Source of the DNA: Lepidonotus clava
Taxonomy: Eukaryota; Annelida; Polychaeta; Phyllodocida; Polynoidae
Direction of reading: 5' to 3'
Length of the DNA stretch: 64,000 bases
Assembly: GCA_936440205.1 (NCBI GenBank)
Contig: OW387141.1
Span: 42,851,307-42,915,306 of the forward strand
The position numbers and the translations under genes were made by a program. The notes beneath the pieces are model-generated. The model saw only the letters and a program-made list of their open reading frames with translations. It did no database searches and had not been told where the DNA came from. This document shows, piece by piece, positions 48,986-59,912 of this stretch; within the stretch, counting starts at the first letter, position 1; every line of letters starts with the position of its first letter.

Positions 48986-51155
48986 TGGTCGGTATGGTGA
49001 CTGACAGTTTAACCAGACTCCATATCATGTTACTCATATAAAAACCACATATCTTACCCCCTTACTGATAAATTCTATGTTTACCTCTAGGAACATAAGA
49101 ATATTCTCAATTTTAGTCTTTACTGCAAAACGTTTTCCATTCGATTTTGATGGTACAATCTATATGAATGTTTGGTGTCTCGGTATGATAAAGTTTTTTG
49201 ATTGAGTCCTTTTACAACTACAGTGCAATCAAACTTATATCTATTCTCCCTCTCATATTCAACGCGCGTTTTGTATTAAAAAAAATAAAGATAACAATAA
49301 AAAGGTATATTTAATCGATTTATTCACAGGTATGCTATATTTCAATATGGTTAGCAAAAATATATCAATATGTGAAACGGAACGAAACAAGATCTACTTG
49401 TTGTTCCCTTTGTTGTGGTGTACTGTGATACGACTAAAGCTGATTCTACTTCAGTTTACAGACATAATGATCAGCTGACGATGCTTTCCAGGTGTGAAGA
49501 GATTCAGAAAAAAATAAGTGTTTTACAGGACAGAAATCATTTTACGTATAACGTTAAAAGACAACACAATAAATTCTTTGACAGATGATTCCAAACAACG
49601 ATTATTTACGTAGAAAGCAAACACTAGTTTTCGAGATAAAACAAAATTAATGATTGGATGAGCATACAAGATTATATGAAACATGCAAGCTACTCTTTCG
49701 TATGTACACTAACAGATATTCTATTAGTCCAGATCTGTAAAAGTAATAAAATGTGCACTGATACTAGACTACGCGTTTACAAGAATACGATATGAAATAC
49801 AAAAGCAATAAGCACCTTGTCACAACCTCACCGGGGTCAGAATGAATTAAAGCAATAGGCATGCATGGTATGTATATGAAAATATTATGTAATGGCAACA
49901 ATGGTAGTATATATCGGCGTTAATACAAATATTGCCATATGAATTATACATTAATAAAAAGGATTTAATGTGAGTCAAATTACAAAGCAAACTACACCTA
50001 ATGTACGACAATTAACGTTGAGATAGATCACCAACATTGTTAGTACATCAACATAATTATTATTTAGATTTACAATTCAGACTTGTTTATCATTGTGGCC
50101 TGACTTGCGATGTTTGGTTATGTCTATGAGCAACATATTTGTCTATATACACAAAGCCTTATGAATTTACGTACATAATTGTGCAGCCAAAGGTTACAAA
50201 ACAGCCAGATCTACACTTTACTACTGAAGTGATCACAATACTGCCTTTATAATAATACAATAGCCACTTTCCCCTCGTGATAAACAGATAATATTCAATT
50301 TCTCCTTGCAGTTTGTTAACTTATTATTAATAACCAAAAGTATCTTAGTTTGATTTAAACTAACAAGTTCCGGGTTTTTTTAATGACATTTTCACATAAT
50401 GTTACCTTTAGTTTGGATTCAGAATGAGTTTTCTTGTTTCATGGATACCAGTAATCGTTATAGCTATGGTAATATATCACCTAATTACATGTCATTTTTA
50501 TTGGAATACAAAGAAGTGACAATCAATACCTGATGCAAATTATTGTATACGATGAAGTATTTACAATGAGTACATATATATAAACACAATTCTGCCACGT
50601 TATGCAAAACACAGGAAGTGGAATATGATTTTATGAATGCTGATTAAAATCACTTATCGGATTATCAATGAAATTCTTTAGTCATACATGTGATGAGAAG
50701 AAGCATTTCTGATACACATGAATCTATGTTCAGTCCTTACTGTCCCTTGCCCTTGAAGTGTTTGTTACCTCAGACAGTATACATATAAGAAAATATATAC
50801 CTCAGGGAGGAGATATGTGTATTTTATGGTATATAAGATTACTACCTATATGATGATAGGTACATTATCTACCTTAACTCTTCATCGCAATAACAGAAAC
50901 AGATGATATCAATGATGTTCAGCTTCGTTAAATGATCATGAACGTGAGATGAAAAGAAGATTTTGTGCACAAGACTAACGTGATTCACTATAATTATGGA
51001 ATCTATTTACAATTTCATGTACATAGCAGATAGTTTTAGTTACCTGATGCATTAATCGAATATAAATGATAATACAAATCTCCAGTCTGCTCTTTCTAAT
51101 TCATTTCTAATGTATGTACAGTTTTCGGTCACTCGTCAAAGAATATGTCCTTTCC
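48986..51155. other. AT-rich stretch downstream of the gene
   Basis: Uniformly AT-rich, with no frame, RNA gene or repeat that I can support. Confidence 0.55.
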
Positions 51156-51461
51156 TTTATTGGTAAAAGGCTACATGTCCTGAAACATACACTAGAGCAC
51201 CGAGGTGATTGCAAAAGCCCAAATATATCATTTAGGGACTCTCATGAAGTACGTACGTATCAAGAAGTGGTGGAGGGGGTGGTCTATAATTTTTCCTCCT
51301 GAACAAATGCAATATGTATTTCAGTTCTAGAGGTGGGTGGGGGTCTGAAAAATGTGCCTATGTTCTTGCACAAATGCAATATGCACTTCAGCCCAAGTGG
51401 TTGAGTAGCGGGTGGGTCTGAATTCTTTTTGAAAATGTGCGTACAAAGTGGAGGGCTTCGG
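51156..51461 (-). other. Probable 3' UTR with an AATAAA poly(A) signal
   Basis: The first AATAAA on the minus strand after the stop codon is at 51161-51156, giving a 3' UTR of about 300 bases. The stretch holds an imperfect tandem duplication of about 67 bp (words AAATGCAATATG at 51305 and 51372, each followed by a G-rich GTGGGT segment). The UTR end is inferred from the hexamer only. Confidence 0.5.
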
Positions 51462-52126
51462 TTAGTGGGCAAGGCTGGGGCTGAGGACAGGTGCCCGCGC
51501 TGACCAGTGGTCGTGGTCCCCCTCCATGCCCTGCTCCTGGGCCTGTCGGCACTTCTGACCCCCTCCTCCACGGTGGGAGTACATGTAGTCGCAGCTCCCC
51601 CGGTCGTCGTTCACCGCCGGCCACCTCCCTCTTCTCGACGCCCCACTCTTACCACTGCCACCGCTCATGACCGGCAGCTCAATGGACAGGCTCTCCTGGG
51701 CGGGGTCGCTGAGGTCCTGGCCCCCTGAGGAGAAGCCTGACCTCTCCGACCCATACTTGCTGTGGTTGACCTCTGCGTACTGTAGCTTGCCTCCTGCATA
51801 CTGTGGATACTGTGGATTGTCTCCTGCGTACTGTGGGTTGACCCCTGCGTACTGTGGGTTGACCCCTGCGTACTGTGGGTTGACCCCTGCGTACTGGGGT
51901 TTAACCTCTATATACTGCGGCTTCCCCTGGAGGAGCCCCTGCCCGCCGGGCACCCTGGAGGAGGGGGAGGTGGCCTGGGGCAGGCTGGTCAGGTCCCGCG
52001 CCTCCCGCAGCTTCCTCTCCACCTGGGCGTAGGCCGGGTTCTTCGGGGTGTTCTCCAGCAGACGCTCGGCGTCCTCCAGGGCCTTCACCGCCTCCCGGGG
52101 CTGGCTCATCAGGATCAACGCCTCGC
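51462..52126 (-). CDS. Last exon: final TPR, tyrosine-rich 7-residue repeats, C-terminus
   Basis: The acceptor is TGCTTTTCCTCCAG; the exon ends at TAA (51464-51462). It completes the split Gly, then reads EALILMSQPREAVKALEDAE, RLLENTP and YAQVERKLREARDL, a last TPR-like pair. Residues 932-989 are tandem 7-mers: KPQYIEV, KPQYAGV, NPQYAGV (twice), NPQYAGD, an interrupted NPQYPQYAGG, KLQYAEV and NHSKYGS. The DNA of the central units is a 21-bp minisatellite (about 51760-51922). LQYAEV fits the ITIM consensus [SIVL]xYxx[IVL]. The final 95 residues are Gly/Ser/Arg-rich with a Cys/His-containing end and match no family I recognise. Confidence 0.9.
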
Positions 52127-55100
52127 CTGGAGGAAAAGCAAAGTGGCCGACCATTAATTACATATATAACTTCAAATGCAATATTTAATGAAATAATAGT
52201 GGAAAAACAAGGGAAAATTTGATGTTTATTACGAAATGAAATTTGTAAAAAATATTTTGACAGATTGCTCCCCCCCCCCCTTGTTGTACTTTGTATTTTG
52301 TTTCATCCATTGTACCCTCCCAACTCCCCTTTGCGTATACAGCTTTCAAGATAACCACCACTACCCTTTCTCTACAGAGTAGGACATATGTGATAAACAA
52401 ATGTATCTAAGAAATGTTCCGGTCCATGAGGTCATTATTTGAATACTCATTAAAACAGAACCCCCTGCGGAATCAAGAAGTTTAGGGATAGTTAACCATT
52501 CGAGGTGCGTTCGAGTTGCATGTAACCTCTCTCTTAATCTATCCCAGTTCTGCTCACCTTCGAGCAGCTTGGTCTGCCCCATCTGCACCATGCCGGCGTC
52601 CTTGCCGTAGACGTTGTCCTGGATCTTGAGGCTCTCCTGGACCATCTCCAGGGCCTCGCTGACCCTGCCCGTGTCGATGAGTATCCTGGCCATCTTACCC
52701 AGCACCCAGGCCGTGTAGCGGTGGTAGCGGCCTAGCTTGGCGTCCAGCGCGTCCCGACAGGCCTTCAGACTGTCGACGACCTCGTCCACCGACTTGTAGC
52801 CCAGGTCAAACTCCACCAGGTGGAGGTGTGTCTGTAGGGGAAGAGGAAAGTTGAGAATGAATATGCAGGACATACAGAGTACAGACCAAGGAGGCACAAA
52901 GCAATTGTTAAATTGCCCTGGTTTGCACATATCGTCAAGGGCTGTAGCCCAAGACATAGGTGTGCGCAAACTGGGACAGTAACAATTGCTGAGTGTGCCT
53001 ACAGTCTGTACTTGATTTATTCTATATCAATTACACATACAAATTAATGTTGAACATTTTTACTGGCAACACAACAATCGCCATTTGTATTCACAGACAG
53101 ACATTATCACTGGGCAATAACACACTTTTTTATTCACTGGTTGCTAACAGGGCAAGACAATGACGAATGGGCTGGAATCCTGATATACAATGACAATCGG
53201 ACTTGACGTCTGTTTTGATTGCGCACCTGACTTGAATATTAAGACTTAATCAGAAACTTTGTTGATCTATACCATAAATTATATCCACCATCCTAATGAC
53301 TGTTATCACCACTTTACTGATTTCTATATCACAAGCATATTGAACTGTACTGTATGGAGATTATGAGGTTGTTATAGCTAATCCCTCACTTCATTACATA
53401 TTATTATCAACATCATCATTATTGTTCTTATATAAATTATTATAAGGAACATGTGAAGTAAAACCTGGACTACAAGGGAGACCGCTGACCCTGCCAGTGA
53501 ATAAAAAACCAGTATAAAATTTGAAATAATAATACTAAAAAATAGATAATAAGAAAAAAAAGATCACCATCCCCGTACCTTGCAGGTCTCGATGAGGTAG
53601 TTCTTGGCGTCCATCGTCTCCAGGGCCTGCCGCAGCCACCCACAGGCGTAGCGCAGCTCCTCCTGGCGGCGGCGGGGGTCGGGGTGGCGGGCGGCCACGT
53701 TCCGGTGCAGCAGGCCGTGCAGCATCAACAGGTGCGAGTACTCCTCCTGACAGTTGATGGACGAAGACTCTGTGCACATGAGAAATAGGGAATGGGTTAA
53801 TGTGATAGCCTACCGCGTGTGTGAATACGTATAAACGTAAACCTACAAACATATATCTGTATACTTTAGTAAAAAAAAGACACACATCGGAGCTATATTC
53901 TGATTGTATGCATTATTTGAACTACAGGCTAGTCGCACCAGCTATAGACGCTAAACAAACTCGTCAATGAAGAGGCGAACTGGAGGAGGGCGATGCTAAC
54001 TAGATTTGATAAACTATAGTTATCTATCGGCACTTATCTAGTTATGACTTAAAGATGTCTGTTTTAATTATAGTTCCATCAATTTTTACATCTATTCAAT
54101 GAGGCTGTATTCCACCACCCGAATTTTCTCACAATTTCAGAAATAGACAGGGGCGATAAGAATGAGATAAAGACATGTTATATATCATTAGAAAGGATTT
54201 CATACTACCCTTCTAATAGCATGCAATGGTTCTTTTCATATGTCTATATGACGATTTAGAAATCCCCAAGTTCAAGGTATCAAAATCGTCTATTGGAATA
54301 TATGACTTACCCATGAGCAGCTCGAAGACCCTCTTGGCCTCGGCCAGGTGGTTACTGACGTCCCGGTTCTCCGTCTCGAAGAGCGAGATGAGCGCATGCG
54401 CACACGACTTGCGCATGAAGGCGTACTCTGTGAGCAGGTAGGGGTCGCTGTGGTTGCCGAGCCCGTCCCCAAAGCGGAGCAGCTCTAGGCCCTGGACGCC
54501 ATACAGGAGACCCTCGTTGGGCTTGTGCTGCCACACACAGATGCGGGCCTTCAGCCCGAGCAGCTCCACCCGGAGCAGCTCGTTGTTCTGACGGGGCATG
54601 CGCTTCTCCAGGTCGGCCACGATCTCGTGGGCCGTGGGGAAGGAGCCGAGGAGGGCGAAGACGAAGGCCGTCTTGGCGCGGAGCCTGAAGTAGAGGTGGG
54701 AGAAGGGCACCTCGTACTGGTCCTCGTCGGGGTCGGTGGGCCCGAAGTGACACATGTACTCGGCGCACTTCTCGGCGTGGGCCAGGAAGAGGCGCTTGTT
54801 GAGGAGGGACACGTCGTCGGACTTCATCATGAAGAGGAGGATGTTGGCCAGGGCCACCAGGGCCGGCACCATCTCGTTCTGCTCCTTCATGCGGAGGCGG
54901 AGTTGTTCCTGAATGACCTCGTGGACGGTGAACTCGGGCCCTCCGCGGGCGAACTTCACCAGCTGGCTCTCGTCGGGCACCTCCAGCAGCTCCCGCACGG
55001 CCCGCCTGCCCGCCGCTGATGTTCTCTCAAAGACCTCCTTCCCGAACAGCTCGTCCTCGACGATGTCCGTCATCAGGTGGTCGATCAGGTCGCCGATGTT

Positions 55101-58100
55101 CTCGTCGGGTATCGTTTCCGCTCTCGTCAGCGCGAGAGCGCCGACGGAGAAGAGAGAGAAGGGGATGTTCCGGGAGTGGCACAGCGCCGCCATGTTGAGC
55201 AACATGGCCGCCTCTGGGCTCGTCTCCGCCACCGCCTCAAAGTTGGCCACGAAGGCATCGTCGATGGTCTTCCGGTTGTCGCCGAAGCAGGTCGGGCCGA
55301 GCGGGTTTCTCTCTTTGCGCCTGCGCGCCTCCTCCGCGTACTCCCCGAAGGTTAGGTTCTGCCGCCGGATGTAGGACGCCGTCTGCTCCAGGTGAAGCGG
55401 AAGTCGCCCCGGAAGTACGTCTCCGCGAACCAGGTTCTCCAAGTCGACGATCTCTTCCGCTTCCGGTTGGCGGCCGCCGTGGACGCGGCGCCACAGGAAG
55501 GTGCAGGTGTCGTTCAGGCCCAGGTCCTCCAGTATGACCGGACACATCACCTTTAAGGGGTCCAACTTCCGGCCGGGGCATCGTGACGTCACCAGCACGT
55601 GACCTCTCAGGAGCATGCGCGGAGGGATGTAGCGACAGTCGTCGTTCCAAGATGTCTGCTTGCCCAGCTTGTCCAGGGTTTTCAGGTCGTCGGCGGCGTC
55701 GTAGATGAGCAGGTAGTTGGAGTTCTTGGCCAGCCAGGCGGCCACCAGCTTGGTGCTGGTGGCGACATCCTCGTCAGGACGGGGTACTAGGTTTAGCATG
55801 CCCGGTCCAGCTGGGAGGATTAAAACAACGGAGCATTGGGAGTATTATCAGTTGTCAGTAACAATTGGGAGTATTTTCAATTGTCAGTAAAGGGTGAGAA
55901 TGATACAAGAATGAATCGTTCAAATGGCCACAACCACCTCAAGGTCAAATGGAAATCATTCACATGTACATATATTGATAGAGTTTGCTGTCAATCTTGC
56001 TATAAAGTATGCAGATCCACATTTTACTAGATGACGCACCATGGGAAATCTAAGCTTATCTAGGACCTATACCTACAGTAAGCTTGCATTTCCCATGTAG
56101 CGTAGTACAAATATAAACATTGTATATTTTTTTAACTTGTTTCTGGCCATTCTCTTGCTATTGCTGAATAATCAGAGCACAGTCATAGTTTCATATAATG
56201 CATTATTTTGAATATATAATATATTGAAAATCTTATATTAAACATATATATACTGAATAAATATAGATCAATCACAAGATGTAAGACCTACCTAGGGCGG
56301 CGAAGTTGAAGGGCAGGGTGTTGATGTTGCTGGCGTCCACAAAGAAGATGCCGTTTTTGTACTTGCGCGTGTTCCTGTAGGCGTAGAGGCAGGCGAAGGT
56401 GGTTTTCCCCGACCCACCCATGCCCGACACAGCCGCCACTCTGAAGGGAACAAGTTAAACGGTTTTGAAAATCTAGTTTATGATTTTTTGAGTTCAGTGT
56501 CCGCTCAGCAAGTTTTCCGCTCTATCAGCAACGATTGTACAAAGGACGTCACGAAAATGCCGTAGACACCGTGCACACTTGGCCATCTCTGCGTGGCTAT
56601 AATATTTTTTTTATATCAGGACAAATCACGTTTTTGACTTTACATAGGTGTATGATCAAATCTTTGGGGGTGGAAACGACGGTAAGGTAACCTAGTGCAA
56701 CAGGCACTGCCATGGCTCGAATCTGGTCCAGCCAGATGCGAAGCGAAGCACCCACTACTTCACCCTTCCCCCTGTCTTGAACCCAGTATTGCTGTAATCA
56801 CACAATTATCACTAAACCGAACATATACATTTACTTTATATGATTACTTCCTCCTTTGAAATAACAGGAACTATTATATCATCCTCGTTTTTACATAAAC
56901 CAGTGTGGATGGGGGGAACAAAGGAACTGGGCTGTGATTATATTGGTACCGTGAACGTGAACCTGTACTTGAGGTTGAGGTAAGGGTCGAGGTCACGTAG
57001 GACATAGAAAAGAGGTTAAGATCCTGCAAGTAATACAAATGTATTGTACCTATATTTGCATGTTAAATGTATTGCCAATTTCATAAAGATTAGCAATCCT
57101 TGGGTAGATTTTCAACTGATATAAGTTGTTCAAATATCTGTATTCATGCTATGGTACAGAGCGCTACGAAGATAATATTCAAAAATATTTCTGATACAAA
57201 TTATTGTTGGGTGATTCAATGAACATTGAAAAACTTATGACCAAAAATGCAAAGTGATTACCGTGGTTTATGTCAGATAGCACCCTGGTGATTTGGCCTA
57301 CTTGAAATAGCCCACTCGGCTGACGCCTCGTGGGTTTTTCACGTAACCCAACTCACTCGTGCACTATCTACCACGTAAAGAGGATGTTTTAATGAAAAGG
57401 GTAAATTTAATATTCATCATTTGCTGTTTGGAACAAATAACCACCCCTTAGAAAACGGGCAGTTTTTAATGCATTATGTATGTGCTTTTTGCTTGGAACA
57501 TGAAAAGTCGTTACACTTTGGGGATATCACAGATGAATATACGTTATCTAAATCAGGGGTTCACATTTGACTCACAAGTGAGAATATTTGCCAAGTAATG
57601 TTTGTCTATGACACACATCTGTCATAACCGTGACGGTTAGACCCAAGAGGCTAATTCGTCATGGCATTACATGAACTAACATTACTAACCCTTACTTGGC
57701 CTGTTTCCAGAACGAAATATGCCCCCGTTCATAACTTCTCTATCGTATCAAAGAGAACTCGGTATGTGGATGACGCACTTGTGGAGCTTTTGATCGTCAT
57801 ACCAAACAGTTTATATATCATATCATACTAAAATCCCAAATATTACCCACACCCAGGCAAACATTCTTTGACCATACTTTTGTGGTCCGTCTGTTACTTA
57901 CTAGATTTTCACATGACAGGTATGTTATTTTAGATTAGCTTGATGTCCACCAAAGGAATGTTATCATAACATTGCTTTTTAGTTTAGTTAAGACCTTGTC
58001 AATTCATAATGTTGCAATGAGCACAGAGTACAATATCACAATGTTAGGCTCTAGAGATGTTATTGGGGGCCACGAAAATAATATGAAAAGAACCAAAACA

Positions 58101-58839
58101 GAGTTAAATGAACGTGATAGCAACATTATAATTACGTTGGATTTTTGCCCGGGAGTCCCCATCTCAGGATATATATATAAGACTTAAACATAAGATGAAC
58201 AATGTCTGCTTTCGACCAAGTGATGCATAAAAGCACTGACTAAATTTATCATAAAAACATTTTTATGCCATTATTTTCTTCATTTCTCAGAGTCAATTAC
58301 ATTTATATATTTTAGATTGATACACTAATATTATGCAAGGAATTGAAGAGAACAGACTTACTTGTGTCTGTCGAGGCTGACGCCCAGCTCCTTCAGCTGG
58401 TTCTCCCGCCCCACAAACATGTCCTCACTGACGTCCACGAACATGTTGGTCACCGGGAACGTTTCAGGCTCGTCGTCGTCGTTATCTAACGTCGCCTTGG
58501 CGTCACAAACGGGTGTCACGTTACCGGATTGCAGACTCTCACCCCTCGCGAGATCCTGAGTCGGGGCGCGAGATTTCGTCTCTGGGGCGCGCGATCTTGG
58601 CTCTGGGGCACGAGATCTCGTTTCTGGGGCGCGATAGTTGGAATTCTGGTCTGTTCTGTCCCTCTGGGACGCTGGAGCTCTATGTGAGACGTTTGGCCTA
58701 GGGGAGGTTGTGGTCAGTTCCTCCCGCTGACCCCTGGAGTGGTCAGTGTCCTGGTCACTGCTGGGAGTGGACGGTGGCGACGACTCCTCCGAGGAGCTTT
58801 CCTCCTCTATCCACTCGTCGGAAGACCCGGAGCTGTCAT
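51462..58839 (-). CDS. NB-ARC / TPR STAND NTPase gene, six exons visible, 5' end missing
   Basis: Exons, in order of translation: 58839-58362, 56440-56292, 55810-54311, 53769-53579, 52831-52558, 52126-51462 (stop TAA). Every intron is GT-AG and the split codons join in one frame (AAA Lys, GCT Ala, GAG Glu, phase 0, GGC Gly), giving 1084 residues after a partial first codon. Order of parts: acidic Ser-rich linker (1-125), FVGRENQLKEL (141-151), P-loop GMGGSGKTT (165-173), kinase-2 LLIYDAADDL (242-251), HVLVTSR (279-285), GRLPL (343-347), winged-helix FTVHEVIQEQ (502-511), TPR-like helices (about 520-905), YxxV repeat tail (932-989). By family, such proteins are ATP-driven oligomerising switches in cell death, innate immunity or scaffolding; the trigger here is unknown. 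Exons are far richer in GC than introns. No transmembrane segment was seen. The frame upstream of the first exon reaches a stop before any ATG, so an exon is missing. No symbol is assigned; a nephrocystin-3-like or APAF-like name would be a guess. Confidence 0.92.
51760..51922 (-). repeat. In-frame 21-bp minisatellite in the last exon
   Basis: About seven to eight imperfect 21-bp units, best preserved at 51827-51895, encode the (K/N)PQYAGV repeats. Unit length is a multiple of three, so copy-number change would keep the frame. Edge units are more diverged, which fits expansion from the middle. Confidence 0.9.
52558..52831 (-). CDS. TPR exon (91 residues)
   Basis: The acceptor is CTTCCCCTACAG and the donor CTCGAAG|GTGAGC. 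It begins in phase 0 (THLHLVEFDLGYKSVDE) and ends with one base of a Gly codon. The segment YTAWVLGKMARILIDTGRVS, followed by EALEMVQESLKIQDNVYG, matches the kinesin-light-chain type of TPR (helix A, turn, EAL/EAxxxxxxSL-I, then a short linker). This supports a C-terminal peptide-binding TPR array. Confidence 0.92.
53579..53769 (-). CDS. TPR-like exon (63 residues)
   Basis: The acceptor is CATGTGCACAG and the donor TGCAAG|GTACGG. It starts with AG, completing GAG (Glu) with the previous exon, and ends in phase 0. It reads SSSINCQEEYSHLLMLHGLL, then RRRQEELRYACGWLRQALET and NYLIETCK. The spacing of Leu, Ala and Tyr fits one and a half TPR hairpins. It has the same high GC and the same frame as its neighbours. 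Confidence 0.88.
54102..54305. mobile_element. MITE-like element, copy 2, in intron 3
   Basis: It has the same terminal words (GGCTGTATTCCACC at the left; complement of CGTCTATTGGAATA at the right) and the same interior CATTAGAAAGGATTT as the copy at 5563-5785. Its right end lies within about ten bases of the exon donor at 54310. Confidence 0.6.
54311..55810 (-). CDS. Large exon: NB-ARC core, winged helix and first TPR-like helices
   Basis: This 1500-bp exon has acceptor TTAATCCTCCCAG and donor ATGG|GTAAGT. It carries kinase-2 (LLIYDAADDL), where the family often has D-N/D-A-D, then the sensor-like strand HVLVTSR, the GxP-type motif GRLPLHLEQTASYI followed by F..YAEEARRR, and the winged-helix signature FTVHEVIQEQLRLRM, which corresponds to the MHD-like region of animal NB-ARC proteins. 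After about residue 520 the exon is alpha-helical with TPR-like spacing (LVALANILLFM, HLYFRLRAKTAFVFALLG, ELLGLKARICVWQ). The exon is strongly GC-rich. A MITE-like repeat (about 54102-54305) lies directly beyond its donor. If intron 3 is retained, translation continues for about 33 residues and stops at 54213. Confidence 0.94.
56292..56440 (-). CDS. Exon encoding the NB-ARC P-loop
   Basis: This 149-bp exon has acceptor TTCCCTTCAG and donor TAG|GTAGGT. It completes the split Lys codon and reads VAAVSGMGGSGKTTF, a textbook Walker A motif (GxGGxGKTT), then a helix with Tyr and Arg and the strand GIFFVDASN. The phases fit both neighbours. This exon fixes the domain as a nucleotide-binding switch. 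The key P-loop Gly, Lys and Thr residues are all present, so ATP binding is expected. Confidence 0.93.
56441..58361 (-). other. Longest intron of the NB-ARC gene
   Basis: This 1.9-kb AT-rich intron separates the linker exon from the P-loop exon. It holds one copy of a dispersed repeat (58044-58128) whose partner is at 60690-60768. I see no further exon, RNA gene or clear element in it. The other introns are 55811-56291, 53770-54310, 52832-53578 and 52127-52557; the third of these is partly filled by a MITE-like repeat and the rest hold nothing I recognise. Confidence 0.75.
58362..58839 (-). CDS. Exon encoding acidic linker and start of the NB-ARC domain
   Basis: The acceptor is AACTTACAG and the donor CACAA|GTAAGT. 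The exon starts with two bases of a split codon (AT) and ends with two (AA). It encodes 158 whole residues. The first 35 are rich in Ser, Glu and Asp. Residues 69-92 are a 7-residue repeat, RAPETRS / RAPEPRS / RAPETKS, built from 21-bp DNA units. An Asp/Glu patch (118-125) follows, then FVGRENQLKEL, the classic lead-in to a STAND NTPase. The linker looks disordered. An in-frame stop lies about 27 bp above the acceptor with no ATG between, so the start codon must be in an earlier exon, unless translation starts at an internal Met such as that of MFVDVSEDMF. Confidence 0.88.
58544..58636 (-). repeat. In-frame 21-bp repeat in the linker exon
   Basis: Three to four 21-bp units each carry a CGCGCCCCAGA-like word and encode RAPE(T/P)(R/K)S. 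On the + strand they appear as repeated TCTGGGGCGCG words. The unit is unrelated to the one in the last exon. Limits are approximate. Confidence 0.8.
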
Positions 58840-59380
58840 CTGTAAGTTCAAATAGAACAATAGGAACCTATTATAATCAAACTAATTCTATACAATGTAA
58901 TGCACCCATGAACATCCTAACTCACACACTGAATGAACAAATAGAATCTTACAAAGCGTAAATTGCATTGTTTGCCTTATGAGGTTCGTATCTTTTCCGA
59001 ATATGTAAGACGTAATTTGTTACTTCAATAATTATGGCCCACAACTATCTAAACCTGGCCCTATCAAAGAATAAAATCACACCTAAGGATGTTGCTGAAA
59101 CAAGATTAACTGACAGATTCAGTTGTTATATCTACCACTCTTTGAGATGTGGCAATGTAAAATGTCCAAAGTAAAGTGGCTCTATAAAAGAGAACCTCCA
59201 AAACCGACCACTGAGGCTTAGGAGCGGCAGCACCCGCATTGTACGTCCGACCAGACCTGTGGGAGAAGATCCAGTGATCACGATCTGAGGCCCCAGTAAA
59301 GATATCCCAGCTCCAGGAGAGGTATTCCCTTATGGACGGACCGTGTCTAGTGTAGGCACTGTCTCCGTGACGTGTGTATT
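58840..59380. other. Upstream flank or first intron of the NB-ARC gene
   Basis: AT-rich. A 118-codon minus-strand frame (59462-59106) covers part of it but has no known domain and no matching donor. Confidence 0.45.
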
Positions 59381-59680
59381 TATATTGACGCCCCCACACC
59401 CGCTCCACGGCAACACACCCACCCTCTGTCACCCCCAACCAACTAAAGTCACACCCACCCACCCTCCTTCAAACCCACCCACCCTCCCTCCTTCAAACTC
59501 ATCCAGCAATCGTCACACTTACCCTCCTTCCACCCACCCTCTTTCAACAAACAAACACCCCCCCCCCCCACACACACACAAATACACACCACCCTTCAAC
59601 CCCACCCCAACCCCATGTCCAACCCCCACCTTCACGCTCGCCCTCCTACCCTCCCACCAACGGATCTCGAAAAACCACAT
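59381..59680. repeat. C-rich low-complexity tract (CACCC/CCTCC)
   Basis: A long run of CACCC, CCTCC and CA words, with ACCCACCCACCCTCC repeated. The minus strand is G-rich. Confidence 0.8.
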
Positions 59681-59893
59681 CACAAAACCCTCCGCAGTCT
59701 CTTCAGACCTGTCCCTATACTCCTCTTGCCTCTTTTTACCTCATGGTTTCGGATGCCTCGCCAAACTGTAACCTTGACAACGTGACTCTGTAGTAATCAG
59801 GTGGCAGTGTGGGTGCCCCACCTTTTGACCTGCTTTGGTACCTGCGGCGTACTAGGAGTATTTGGCACATGAATGAAGTTGGAGGGGGGTGGA

Positions 59894-59912
59894 GGGGGGG
59901 GGGGGGGGGGGG
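59894..59912. repeat. Poly-G run (19)
   Basis: Nineteen G in a row. Confidence 0.9.

Noticed and set aside
54525-55374. Long + strand frames opposite the large NB-ARC exon
   Set aside because: Antisense shadows of a strongly coding, GC-rich exon; no domain of their own.
59106-59462. 118-codon minus-strand frame just upstream of the NB-ARC gene, considered as the missing N-terminal exon
   Set aside because: No suitable donor giving the needed one-base phase, no recognised domain, and its 5' half lies in C-rich low-complexity DNA. It could still be reconsidered with transcript data.
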